DNA of 52,500 nucleotides from Anaeromyces robustus. Lineage: Eukaryota > Neocallimastigomycota > Neocallimastigomycetes > Neocallimastigales > Neocallimastigaceae. Shown piece by piece: positions 41,949 through 52,500 of the stretch. The stretch covers positions 1 through 52,500 of the forward strand of contig MCFG01000381.1 in assembly GCA_002104895.1 (NCBI GenBank), written 5' to 3'. The notes under the pieces were generated by a model that saw only the letters and a program-made list of their open reading frames with translations, was not told where the DNA came from and searched no databases. The translations under genes were made by a program, and so were the position numbers. Each line of letters starts with the position of its first letter. Positions within the stretch are counted from its first letter, which is position 1.

Positions 41949-42085
41949 GTAATAATAATGATAATAATAGTAAACCAACATTTTTCATATCAGAAGGACT
42001 TGGTCATCGTAGAATTATACGTGATGATGGAATTGTAGATAGAGTAGTTGAATTTTTATCGGAAGATATTGAACTTCAAAATTAA
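41036..42085 (+). CDS. Alpha/beta hydrolase, copy 2, with an Asn-run insert
   Basis: Intronless, 349 aa. Closest to copy 1, with the same C-terminus (VVEFLSEDIEL) and the same motifs: IICVHGWGGRSLNFFKFIP (111-129), Ser180 in THSLGN, Asp271 in HDKNDKEL and a His in LGHRRIIRDD near 324. A run of Asn residues broken by Ser and Asp (about residues 294-310, coded by AAT/AAC repeats) sits between strand YKIN and KPTFFISEGLGH. In copy 1 this loop is the short NGEVK. The insert is in frame and lies outside the catalytic motifs, so activity is probably kept. It shows microsatellite growth inside a gene that appears to be a newcomer to this genome. Confidence 0.9.
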
Positions 42086-42955
42086 TAAAATAAAAAAAAA
42101 ATAAAATAGTTGTTTTTATGTAGAAAAAATGACGAAAAAATAAAATAAAATAAAAAAAAAAATAGGATAAAACATGAATGAAATAAATAGATAATAAAAA
42201 AAAAAAAAAAAAAAAAAAAGAAATTAAAATAAATATAAAAAAGTAAAAAGTAAAAAAAAAAAGCAAACACATAAAAATTTGAAATCAATAACAAAATAAA
42301 TAAATAATTATTTAATAAAAAAAAAAGAAAAGTAAGAAATAAATAATAATGTATTAGTATTAAATAATTTATATTTTATTTTATTTTATTTTATTTTTTC
42401 TTCATTTTTTTTGTAAAAGTATATATAATTAAATCATTTTATTAACTTTTTGATAAATATGTTTTATTATTATTATTTCGATTAAATTTCATGGGATATT
42501 TTATTATAATGTAATAAAAAGGAAAAATAATTATATTAAAAAAAAAAAAAAAAAAAAAAATAAATAAATAAAAAAATAAATAAATAAATAAGTCATCCTA
42601 TTATATATAAAATAAAAATCTAATTTTTTATTTTTTTCTTATTAAATTTTTATTATTAATAAATTAATTAAATTATTATTTAATGGAAAATCATTCCACT
42701 TTTTTTTTTTTTTTTTTTTAGTTTTTTTATATATACATCTATAATAAATTAAATACTGATTTTAAATTAATTAATATATTGTTATATATATTATAATATA
42801 TTATATTTAATTAAATCAATTAGTATATTTTTATATTTAAAATCTTGTTTTTTTTTATTATTTTTTTTGTTCAGTATTTTTTTTTTTTCGTTTTTTTTCT
42901 TTAATTAAATGTTTTTTATTCCATAATCCTAAATTAAGTAAATGAATACATATAA

Positions 42956-43046
<91 letters not shown>

Positions 43047-43091
43047 ATAGAATAATAAATAAATAAATAAATAAATAAATAAATAGAATAA

Positions 43092-43169
<78 letters not shown>

Positions 43170-44060
43170 TAATTTATTTGTTAATCCATTAATTAATTAA
43201 TCAAAAAATAATTTTTATTATTTTTTTTTATTTTTAATTTTATAATTAATTTTTTCTTTGTTTATAATATTTATTATTATTATTTTTTTTATCATTTTTT
43301 ACATTTCATAATTATTTATATAAATTTATATATACTATCAAATTCTAATTATAGATTTTAGAATAGAGGGGAAATAAAAAAAAAAAAAAGAAATTAAGTA
43401 AGTAAAAATAAAAAAAATATATTTACATATTATATAAAATATATTGAAAGAAAAATAAAATTTTAAAAAACAACAAATAGTCAAAGAAATTAATCGATAT
43501 ATATTTAAATAAGAATAAATAAATAAAATATAAATAAAATAAATAAAAATGAATAATAAAAATATATAATATTTAATTATTAATTATTATTAAAATTGAG
43601 AGATGTTAAATAGATATATATTTATTTATTTAATGTAATAAACTAATTACTATAAATAATAAATTTATTTTTATTTTTTTTTTCCTTGAAAGTTCATTTT
43701 ATTATTAATAAAATGGCAGTATATATAATAACATTAGATAACTATATTTTAATTATTTTATAAAAAAATATTTATTAATTCAATTTTTTATTTTTTATTT
43801 TTTATTTTATTTTTTTTTTTTGTTTATATATATATATATATATATATACATATATATTATTATAAATTATTTCTCTCAGCGTATATTTATTATAAATATT
43901 TGGAAAAGAAAAAAAAAAAATAATACCCAATATAAAAATATATTATTCAAGTAATAATAATATTAATACAAATTAATTAAATAATTAGTCAATTACAAAA
44001 ATATTACATTTATTCCAATAATAAGATTTAAAAAAAGAATTATTTATATATATATATAAA
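42086..44060. other. Intergenic between hydrolase copies 2 and 3
   Basis: I see no exon. Minus-strand frames at 42015-42294 are poly-Phe/Tyr shadows of A-rich UTR. The main content is the AAAT array at 42957-43165. Confidence 0.7.
42957..43165. repeat. AAAT tetranucleotide array with two AGAAT interruptions
   Basis: About 50 AAAT units. The same interruption (AAATAGAATAATAAAT) occurs twice, near 43047 and 43083, suggesting duplication of a segment within the array. Confidence 0.95.
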
Positions 44061-45065
44061 ATGAGTCAATTACTTTATAATTTATTTTATTATAAAACTT
44101 TAGTTACTTCATTTATTGCACCTCAATCTTCAGCTGAAAAAGCACTTGAATTATTTGCAAAACCAACTTATCCAAAAAAAGATCCAGAATGGGAAATTGA
44201 ATTTGAAAAAGAAGTACCATATAATGTTCTTAAAATACCATATAAAGAACATATTGAAGCTATGAATAAACGTATGGAAGATAAATCAACTCCTTTTGAA
44301 ATTACTTTAGTTCCTAATTTTCCAGAAACTTTTTCATGTTTAGAATATTTACCCGATCCAAATGTACCAAAACGTGAAGAAACCATAATTTGTATTCATG
44401 GTTGGGGAGGTAAAAGTTTAAATTTCCTTAAATTTATACCAAAATTACAATCTTTAGGTTTTAGAGTATTAGCTCCAGATTTCCCACAACATGGTTTAAC
44501 TGGTGGTACAGAAACTGGTTGTCATATTTTTGGTCATACTGTAAATGCTTTAATACGTTATTTAAATAGTCCAGTTTATCTTTTAGCACATTCTTTAGGT
44601 AATGTAGCTTTTTGTGTCAATTATGCTATTTCTTCAGAACATGAAAGAAGTTTAATTCATCGTTATGTTGGTATTGCTTGTCCAGATCAATTTCAATTTA
44701 TTATGAGACGTTTTATGGATATGATAGGATTATCAAATAGAGCATGGGATTCTTTTGTAAAAGTTAATGATGTATTACATGGTATAAAAATAACAGATGT
44801 CGAAGAAAGTAAAATTATAGAAAATTTCCATATACCTATACTTTTAATTCATGATGAAAATGATAAAGAATTAGTATATGATGTTTCTAAAGTTATAGGA
44901 GATCATTTATATTATAAACATTATAAAGTAGGAAGTGAAACATCTGAAGAAAAACCAAGTTTTTATACCTCTAAAGGACTTGGTCATCGTAGAATTTTAC
45001 GTGATGAAAATATTGTTAATCTTGTTGCTGAATTCTTTTCCGAAAAAATTTATCCATGTAAATAA
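44061..45065 (+). CDS. Alpha/beta hydrolase, copy 3 (most divergent)
   Basis: Intronless, 334 aa. It keeps the shared N-terminal extension (LLYNLFYYKTLVTSFIAP, DPEWEIEFEKE) and the motifs IICIHGWGGKSLNFLKFIP (109-127), Ser178 in AHSLGN, Asp268 in HDENDKEL and His309 in GLGHRRILRDE. It differs most after residue 205: the lid-like stretch reads FQFIMRRFMDMIGLSNRAWD and the C-terminus SEKIYPCK. Differences gathered in the lid, with the triad intact, suggest a changed substrate. Copies 1, 2 and 3 start about 2.8 and 3.0 kb apart, as expected from successive tandem duplication. Confidence 0.9.
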   Translation: MSQLLYNLFYYKTLVTSFIAPQSSAEKALELFAKPTYPKKDPEWEIEFEKEVPYNVLKIPYKEHIEAMNKRMEDKSTPFEITLVPNFPETFSCLEYLPDPNVPKREETIICIHGWGGKSLNFLKFIPKLQSLGFRVLAPDFPQHGLTGGTETGCHIFGHTVNALIRYLNSPVYLLAHSLGNVAFCVNYAISSEHERSLIHRYVGIACPDQFQFIMRRFMDMIGLSNRAWDSFVKVNDVLHGIKITDVEESKIIENFHIPILLIHDENDKELVYDVSKVIGDHLYYKHYKVGSETSEEKPSFYTSKGLGHRRILRDENIVNLVAEFFSEKIYPCK

Positions 45066-45239
45066 ATATAATATCAATATATCATACATTTATAATATAT
45101 AATATATTAAAAAAAAAAAATAATGTAAAGATAAAATTTTAAAAAAAAAACAAAAAAAAAAAAAAAAAAAAACAAAACAAAAAAAAAAGAAAAATAATGG
45201 ATAAAATAAAATAAAATAAAATAAAATAAAATAAAATAA

Positions 45240-45312
<73 letters not shown>

Positions 45313-46011
45313 GTAATAATATAATAATAACAAAGGAAATAGTAAATACTAGGAAAAAGATATTCATAATATATTCAAAATTAATATATATATATTTAAT
45401 AATAATAAAATAAATTATAACATAAAGAATATTTATATATTCAAAAAAATAAAAAAAAAATATTTAAAGAATATTTTATTTATTATTATTATTTTTTTTT
45501 TTTTTATTATTTTTTTATTTTATTATCACTATTTTTTTTTTTTTACCTAAAAAATATATATTATATAATTTATATATATAATTTAATCATTAATAAATAA
45601 TAAATAATAAATAATAAATAATAAATAAATAAAATAAAAATATATAAAATAAGTTTAGTTTTAATAGATATAAAATTTCATTTTTATTCTTTTTTTCTTT
45701 TTTTTTTTTTTTTTTTTTTTTATCATTTTATTGTTTTAATTAATATCAAAAAAAATAATTTCATCTTAAAAAAACTATTACTATTATCTCATTTTTATAA
45801 TATATATATATATATATATATACATAATTATACAGAAATAAAAATAAATAAATAATAATTATTTAAATTATTTAACCATACCAAACCAAAATCCATGAAT
45901 TATATATTTAATAATAAACTTATAATAACACAATAATAATAATAGAAAAAAAAAGTCATTGATTTATTTTTTATTTTTTTATGTTTTAATGTTTTAATTT
46001 TTATTAAATAT

Positions 46012-46044
<33 letters not shown>

Positions 46045-46273
46045 TTATTATTATTATTATTTATTAGTTTTTGTTTTAGTTTTGTAAAAAAAAAAAAAGG
46101 GATATATATTAGTAATATTTAATATTATTACTATTAATTTTTTTTTCTTTAAATAATAGATATATATGTATATATATTATATTAATCAATTCATGATTAA
46201 TAATAATATAAAATAAAAAATGATATAGGAAATTAAAAAAAAAAAAGAAGTAAAATAAAAATAAAATAAAATA

Positions 46274-46305
<32 letters not shown>

Positions 46306-46393
46306 ATATATTATTATTTTATTTTATTTTTATTTTACTTTATTATTTCATTTAAAATTTTAAAAAAAAAAATTTTTTTTTTATTTAAACTTT
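45066..46393. other. Convergent intergenic region between hydrolase 3 and the glycosyltransferase
   Basis: Both flanking genes end here. It contains AAAAT (about 45196-45240) running directly into a 71-bp AAT array (45241-45311), other AAT/TA runs and poly(T) tracts. I see no gene; the minus frames at 45107-45367 translate the AAT array. Confidence 0.7.
45196..45311. repeat. Compound AAAAT-AAT microsatellite
   Basis: Nine AAAAT units followed without a break by about 23 AAT units, just past the hydrolase 3 stop codon. Confidence 0.95.
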
Positions 46394-47716
46394 TTATTGA
46401 TTTTGTTGATTTTGTTGATTTTTTTGATAAATTTTTTCTATAAATTCTTTTGCTGCTTTTACTCCTGGACATTCTTTAAAACTTTTAGAAATTTCAATCG
46501 CCGATTTTTTATAATTTGGTTCATTAATAATTTTTTCTATAGCCTTTGAAATATCATTAGAATTTTTTACTTTTTTTAACCATATACCTGCTCCAAGTTC
46601 TTCTGTTCTTCTAGCTACTGCTTCTTGTTCTTGAGTTTGTGGATAAAGTATTAAAGGTACTTCAAAATATAAACCTTCTGATGCAGAATTCATACCACAA
46701 TGGGTAATAAATAAATCTGAAATAGATAAAACGGCCATTTGATCAACAAATGGATAAATTTTTATATTTTCTGGAAGATTTTCTTTTTTTAATATAAAAT
46801 CTTCATCTTTATTATTATTTTTATTATTATCATTATCATTATTATCATTATCATTATTATCATTATTATCATTATTATCATTATCATTATCTTTATTATC
46901 TTTGCCATTATTATCATTACTATGTTTTCCCATAGATATAATAACTTGATAATCAGTTTTACTTAAAGCTTCTATACAATAAGTATAAAAATCATTTTTA
47001 CCATTTTTAAGTACTGTTCCCATAGAAATATAAATTGTAATTTTAGATGTTTTTTCAAATGTAGTTACAAGTGGACGTATTGAAGGTCCTATAAAACAAT
47101 AACAATCTTTTGAAAAAGTATCTGAACAAGGTTGATAATATTTTGAAGTATAAACTATTGTATTTGTAGTATTATCATTTTGAATAATATCTAATATATT
47201 ATTTACAGGATATCCTTTTGATTTTAAACGATTTAATTGTTTATTAATTTTTGGCATAGAAAATAAAATTTTACAAAGATCCCATATACTTTGTTTCATA
47301 TAAGATGCCGATTCTTTATTAAAAGCAAAAGTTGTTGTAGAAGAAATAAATGGAATTTTATACTTTAATGCTGCTAATTTTCCCCAATAAGCTACAGAAT
47401 CTGTAACAATAAGATCAGGTTGAATTTCTTTAATATTTTTTTCAATCATATCTTCTAAACATAAAGTCGTATTTACTAATAATTCTGTAGAAAATACCAC
47501 ATCTTTTGCTACTCTATCCGCATTATCTTTATCTTCCATTTCAAAATCATAATCATCACATGCTATAAACTTTCCTCCTACATTTTCAATTTTTTCTTTA
47601 AATTCTTTAAAAGAAAAATAATATATTTCATGTCCTGCTTCTGTTAATTCTTTTACTAAACCAAGAGTTGGATTAGTATGACCATGAGCAGGAATACAAA
47701 ACCAAACAATTTTCAT
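46394..47716 (-). CDS. GT1 (UGT/MGT-type) glycosyltransferase, bacterial-like
   Basis: Intronless, 440 aa, without a signal peptide. The N-terminal Rossmann domain opens with MKIVWFCIPAHGHTNPTLGL, where His11 or His13 corresponds to the catalytic His region of GT-B UGTs. The C-terminal nucleotide-sugar domain has IYPFVDQMAVL, the signature THCGMNSASEGL (338-349, the conserved HxGxxSxxE) and VPLILYPQTQEQ (sugar-contacting Q). This resembles the bacterial macrolide-glycosyltransferase branch more than membrane-bound eukaryotic UGTs, which have a C-terminal transmembrane helix that is missing here. An Asp/Asn run of about 40 residues (about 267-307) is inserted between the two halves of the C-terminal domain, and the tail ends in QNQQNQQNQ. 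It probably glycosylates a small hydrophobic acceptor, such as an antibiotic, sterol or polyketide. The acceptor is unknown. It is convergent with the hydrolase array. Confidence 0.9.
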   Translation of the reverse strand: MKIVWFCIPAHGHTNPTLGLVKELTEAGHEIYYFSFKEFKEKIENVGGKFIACDDYDFEMEDKDNADRVAKDVVFSTELLVNTTLCLEDMIEKNIKEIQPDLIVTDSVAYWGKLAALKYKIPFISSTTTFAFNKESASYMKQSIWDLCKILFSMPKINKQLNRLKSKGYPVNNILDIIQNDNTTNTIVYTSKYYQPCSDTFSKDCYCFIGPSIRPLVTTFEKTSKITIYISMGTVLKNGKNDFYTYCIEALSKTDYQVIISMGKHSNDNNGKDNKDNDNDNNDNNDNNDNDNNDNDNNKNNNKDEDFILKKENLPENIKIYPFVDQMAVLSISDLFITHCGMNSASEGLYFEVPLILYPQTQEQEAVARRTEELGAGIWLKKVKNSNDISKAIEKIINEPNYKKSAIEISKSFKECPGVKAAKEFIEKIYQKNQQNQQNQ

Positions 47717-49133
47717 TTTTTATTTTTTTATTTTTTTTTTTTTTTAAAATATAAAATACAATATAATATAATATAGTAAAATATAATAAAATATAATATA
47801 TTTATATAGATCAGTTATTATTTTTTTTTTTTACTAAATTATTATAAAATATTTACTGTATTGAATAATAAAATAATATTAAATATATAAATTATTATTT
47901 AATATATTATATAAATATTTTCTCTTTTTTTATGCTTGTTAATTTAATAATGAAATTTCAATTTTTATTAGAAATTAATTTCAATTTTTTTTTTTTATAA
48001 TAAAAATAATAAAATAAAAATTAATATAAAAAATTTTTTCAAGTTTTTCAATTTTATTAAATTTTGTACAATTATTGTATTTTTATATACCAACAAATTT
48101 TTTAAAATAACTGCCTTTTTTTTTTTTTATTAACTGCCTGTACTATAATATTTAAAGATAAAATTAAAAAAAAAAAAAAAAAAAATTAAAAATAGATTTT
48201 TTAAATTTTTTATTTATTTATTAAATAAATTAAATTTAAAAAATCTAAGTAAATAATAATTCAGATGTTAAAAAGTTAAGAAAAAAAAAAAAAAAAAAAG
48301 AAAATGTTCTTTAGTATTATAATAATAATAATAATAATAAAGCAATAATAATAATAAAATAAAAAATATAATATAAAAATATTTATTTTATAGAATTTAT
48401 TCTAATTTTTCAATTTCAAATATTGATATTTTAATAAATTTTCATCATTTTCATTATTATAATTTTCCATTAATTTCTTTTTTCCGTAATTTTTTTTTTT
48501 TTTTCATTTCTACGGGGATAACTTAAAAAAAGGAATATTCTTTATGTAAAAGCTTTTTTTTTTTAATATTAATGTTTGTTTCATATTCAATTAAACATCA
48601 TTTTTTTATTATACATCATAGTTATATATAATATTATTATTATCATTAATATCGGCTTAATGATTAAAAAATATTTATATTTCCAGTATAAACATATCTA
48701 TCTATTTCAAAGATTAATTAATTATTGATTCCTTTGAACAAAAAAATCAAATACTTTATAATATTTTCAATTTTATTTTTTATTAACATCGGCTCCAAGT
48801 TCAAATTCATTATTATATGTTCCTGAATCTAATAAGAATAGAGTTCATTTTCATATATAATTTGTAAATACTATTCGATCATACGGTCCAAAACTAAAAA
48901 TATTCTACTTTATACTACAACTACTTCACCACCACCACAAATTTATTAATTCTATTTTTCTTTTTTTTTCCTTTTTTTTTTTCTATTATTATTTTCTAAC
49001 AAAGAAAAAAAAAAAGTAATAATAAAAATAATAAAAGTGGCAATAAAAATAAAAATAAAATTAAAATAACTAAAATTGTTTAAAAAAAAAAAAAAAAAAG
49101 AAAGAATTAAATTTTTTTTTAAAAAAAAAAAAA
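47717..49133. other. Intergenic, 5' flank of the glycosyltransferase
   Basis: No exon was recognised. The stretch 48780-48945 has normal G/C content in places (for example CGGCTCCAAGTTC and CGATCATACGGTCC) and could hold the missing 5' end of the broken gene that follows, but I found no signal peptide there. Confidence 0.55.
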
Positions 49134-49675
49134 ATGACTGATTTATGTATTGAAGGTGGTTTAGCTGCTGCAGAAGAATTTAAAACTAGTAAAGGGTATA
49201 TGCCAGTAATACTTTTTAGTAGTGACTGTAAAAAAACTCAAGAATATCTTGATTTTTTAAAAAAAAATTATAACAGAATGTCCTAAACATGCCAATGATA
49301 TAGAACATGAATATTATGAAGAAAGAATAGATATGATTGATATTTGTTCTACAGATTCTGTTACAGGTAAAAAATGTGGAGAAATAAAATTTCCTTGGCG
49401 TGAATATTATAAGAATTGGGAACCTTATCAATGTGATCTTTCTCCTTCATGTCTTGCTGAATATGATACCATGTACAGGTAGTGGTAATGTGTGTATGCC
49501 ATTCGCACTCTCTAAGAATCCCATTGAATCTTGTGGTAATCCAGATTATGTTGATGAAAGTCCTTCTTCAGGAAATAGTAGTAGTAGTAGTGATGCTAAT
49601 ACTACTGCTTTAATCAACCATTCTGCCATTTTATTATCTCTTATTATTTGTTTTATTTTTGCCATTTTCAAATGA
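49134..49675 (+). pseudogene. Cys-rich, GPI-anchored-type surface protein with two frame breaks
   Basis: Three consecutive reading frames form one protein-like sequence. Frame A starts at 49134 (MTDLCIEGGLAAAEEFKTSK) and is lost at a nine-A run (49259-49267). Frame B carries on (ECPKHANDIEHEYYEERIDM ... FPWREYYKNWEPYQCDLSPS) and is lost near 49463-49475. Frame C continues with PCTGSGNVCMPFALSKNPIE, then a Ser/Asn spacer and a hydrophobic end (AILLSLIICFIFAIFK), a typical GPI-attachment signal. At least seven cysteines are present. An N-terminal signal peptide is missing. The first break is in a homopolymer, so it may be a sequencing indel; the second is not. Either this is a decaying gene or the read is faulty. 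I do not know the family. Confidence 0.6.
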
Positions 49676-51159
49676 AAAAAATGGAACAGAGAGTTAGAAA
49701 GATATATATATATAAAAGGGAAATGAACATATAAAAAATTTTATTATAATGATTAATAATTTTTATTAATTTATTTAATAATTTATTTATTTATTTATTT
49801 ATTTATTAATCCTTTATCCTTAATAAAAAAATTAGGATATAATTTATTATAATGATTAATAATTAATGAATAAAAAACCTAATTAGTTATTAATTTAAGT
49901 ATTAGTATTAAGTAAGTATTATTAATTAAATAAATAATTTACAAATATAATAATGGTAATAAAGAGAAAAAAAAAAAAAAAAGTTTTTTTTTCTATTATT
50001 ATTCTATTATTTTATAATCAAAGTTTTTTTTTTGTTATATATATATATTACAAATATAAAACTTTAATTTCTAACGATACTATATGATATGATAATATGG
50101 TATAATAATTTTTTATATTAATGAATAATTTTATCCATTAAAATAAGAAAAATTAAATATAAATTAAATTAAATAAATAAATAAATAAAAAAACTTTTCC
50201 CTTTTTATAATTTAAAAAATAATAATAATAATAATAATAATGAATAATAATGAATAAAAAAAAAAAAAAATAAAAAAATAAAAAAATAAAAAAATAACAA
50301 AATAAAAAAATAAATAAATAAAAAAAAACATTATTATTATTATAATGTTTTTTTTATTTATTTTATTTTTATTTTTTGTTTTTTGATATTTTTATTTTTA
50401 ATGTATTATTGTTATTATTATTACTAATGATTTATTTATAGTTTATTACATATTAAAAAGTAAAAAATAAAAAATAAAAATCAAAAAAAAAAAAATTGAA
50501 AAATATAAAAAAAAATATAAAATAAATAAAATATATAAAATCATAAATATTTCATATTTTATAAACCACATATATAAAAAAAAATAAAAATAAAAAAATA
50601 AAAAAATAAAAAAAGTTATTATTATTATCTATATAGAAAAAAAAAAAAAAGTTTCTTTTATTTTACATATATATAAAAATAAAAATAAAAATAAAAATAA
50701 AAAAAATAAATAAATAAATTTACAAGAATGTTATACAACTAGAAAAAAAAAAAAAAAAAAAAAAAAAAGTCATAGAGTTATAAAAATATTTAAAAATTAT
50801 AAATATATTTTATATATGAATATTAATATATTAATATCATACGTAAAATAAATAAAATAGGTTATTTTGAATAATGATGATTAAGTTGGGTTTTCTTTTT
50901 TTTTTTTTATATATAGAAAATTATTTAATAATAATAGTTAGTTTGTTATATTTTATTTTATTTTATTTTTTTTCTTTTTAATACTATGTAAAACCAATTC
51001 CCTCTTTTTTTTTTTTTTTATTTTCTTTTTTTTTTTTATTTTTAGGTTCTATTTTTTATTATTATTATTAATTGTTATTAATTATTCATTATTATTTACT
51101 AATAATTTTATTTATTATTTATTATTTAAGAATCTCATACCCTACCCTAAAAGATCTTT

Positions 51160-51194
<35 letters not shown>

Positions 51195-51425
51195 AAATTA
51201 TTGATATGTATTTAACGAGAAATGTACTAAAAAAGAGCATTTCTATACACTACAAAAGGAATGTAAATATGGGACCTTCTAAAGATAGACAGGATCTTCC
51301 TCTAACTTATCCTCCCCAATACTAATTTGGGTTTTGGGTTCTTCTACTAGATTATGAGAATTACGTAATGGTTTTCAATTTAATTACAAGTTTGTTTTTT
51401 TTTTTTTTTTTTTTAACTTAAAAAG

Positions 51426-51577
51426 GTAAATCAACCGTTGAAAAACTTTACTATATGCTACCTCTTGCTACTGTGGTGATAAAAAAAAAAATAAAAAAAG
51501 TAAAATCAATATTTGAAAAAAACTTTACTCTACATGCTACCTCTTGCTACTGTAGTGGAAAAAAAAAATAAAAAAAA
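51426..51577. repeat. Two-copy ~74-bp direct repeat
   Basis: Copies start at 51426 and 51500. Each has GTAAA-TCAA, then GAAAAA, then ACTTTACT-TA-ATGCTACCTC, then TTGCTACTGT-GTG and a poly(A)/ATAAAAAAA end. They differ at about ten positions. The A-rich ends suggest retroposed or RNA-derived units. Confidence 0.8.
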
Positions 51578-51943
51578 CACATACACACACACACACACAC
51601 AAAAAAAAAAATTTTTTTTTTTCTCATTGGCTATTTGGCTATTCAAATTAATTCAATGGTAAAGGACTTTTTGAACAGGATGAAGTATGAAAAAATATAA
51701 TAATTTTTTTTAAAAAAAAAAAAAAAAAAACAATCCACGTGCGGATAATTTATTGATTTATTTATTTTTAAAATTTTTCCAAGTTTGTCTTTAATTATAA
51801 CTATAACTATTGATAATTGATAAATTGATAAATTGATAAATTGATATTGGAAGAATTGAAGATAAATCCATGGAAAATATCTGAGGACTCGGGACTTGGG
51901 ATGATGATTATAAAAATAAATATATATATATCTTTTTTTCTTT

Positions 51944-51975
<32 letters not shown>

Positions 51976-52140
51976 TTATTTGATGTTTTAATGGTTTCCT
52001 TGATGGGGTATTATATATTTGAAAAACTAAAAAAATGATGTGGAACCGAGACAGTAGGTTGAACTACATATCCATAAATTCATTTCAAGTCTTCTATACC
52101 GGTTATTGTGGGTCTGTTGTATTTTTTTTTTTTACTTTTT

Positions 52141-52210
52141 TATTTGTTATTATGCCAATTATAAATATATATCCTTTAGAATTCTCTTCCAATTGGTATA
52201 ATAACAAATA
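52141..52210. repeat. Inverted repeat, 20-bp arms, one mismatch
   Basis: TATTTGTTATTATGCCAATT (52141-52160) pairs with AATTGGTATAATAACAAATA (52191-52210); the single non-match is C opposite T (a G-U pair in RNA from one strand). The loop is 30 nt. Confidence 0.85.
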
Positions 52211-52500
52211 AAGAACAACAACTTCGGGCGACTTTCAAAGGTGTCAATGTCGAAAAGATTAAGGCATAGAATTTTTTTTTTTTTTTTTTTTTTTTTTGAT
52301 ATGAATTCGTTGAATGGGAAGGTGGAAAGGTTAGAGATTTTAATTTCTTTCCATTTTTTTATTTATTTAAATTTTTTTTTTTAATTTAACTAATATCTGT
52401 AAATAAATTTTATATATTATTATTTTTTTTTCTTTCTTTTGTATCTTTTATTACTGGTATTTATTATTTACATATTTTTTACTTTTATGTCACATGTACA

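Larger units (their letters stand above)
49676..52500. other. Gene-free right edge with dispersed GC-richer patches
   Basis: No convincing gene. The frame at 51841-52038 is broken up by a CTTT microsatellite (51943-51975). Patches at 51200-51380, 51426-51577 and 52030-52260 have more G and C than the rest and carry direct and inverted repeats, as expected of decayed mobile elements or RNA genes. An AC dinucleotide run lies at 51576-51600. Confidence 0.6.

Noticed and set aside
44168-44386. Minus-strand open frame within hydrolase copy 3
   Set aside because: It is antisense to a clear coding exon and has no independent support.
49216-49431. Minus-strand frame across the broken surface-protein gene
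   Set aside because: It is antisense to the better-supported plus-strand coding remains with cysteines and a GPI signal.
51841-52038. Plus-strand 65-codon frame
   Set aside because: Its middle is a CTTT microsatellite; no conserved features on either side.

Overview
The window is a piece of nuclear genome from an anaerobic gut fungus (Neocallimastigomycota). The DNA is extremely A+T-rich, with intergenic sequence that is almost pure A/T, long homopolymers and AAT, AAAT and AAAAT microsatellites. Genes carry short AT-rich GT-AG introns, and proteins carry Asn, Asp or Gln runs. A family-9 cellulase ends in three fungal dockerin (CBM10-type) modules, a hallmark of gut-fungal cellulosomes. The genus cannot be told from this sequence.

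Left part (1-15.7 kb) is conserved eukaryotic housekeeping, mostly spread over small exons. It holds a partial Asn-rich gene of unknown function (minus, runs off the left edge), a TPR/F-box/LRR protein resembling Pof3/Dia2 (minus, six exons, rebuilt here), the eRF1 glutamine methyltransferase MTQ2/HemK2 (minus, seven exons) and a WBP11-like splicing protein (plus, eight exons). The gap between the F-box gene and MTQ2 contains a small GC-richer island with complementary ends, a possible structured RNA.

Middle part (15.7-30.5 kb): a 4.7 kb gene-free stretch holds hairpins and a 0.8 kb interrupted AAAT repeat. It is followed by a secreted protein made of four ~84-residue cysteine repeats that I do not recognise, an intronless dynactin p50 (dynamitin) gene, and the GH9 cellulase (minus). 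Rebuilding the cellulase frame requires a 21-nt exon and an apparent 2-nt exon.

Right part (30.5-52.5 kb) is accessory. A 7.7 kb gene-free region holds a GC-rich island with tRNA-like box A/B sequences, a 49-bp minisatellite and several other tandem repeats. Next come three intronless tandem alpha/beta-hydrolase paralogues of bacterial type (plus), facing an intronless bacterial-type GT1 glycosyltransferase (minus). These four look like transferred genes that have since acquired fungal low-complexity inserts. Near the right edge lies a frameshifted gene for a cysteine-rich, probably GPI-anchored protein, then about 2.8 kb of non-coding sequence with direct and inverted repeats.

Functional links: the cellulase and the secreted repeat protein are both extracellular, and the hydrolases and glycosyltransferase may act on small molecules. 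No operon-like logic applies. All exon structures were inferred by eye from splice signals and reading-frame phase, without transcript data.
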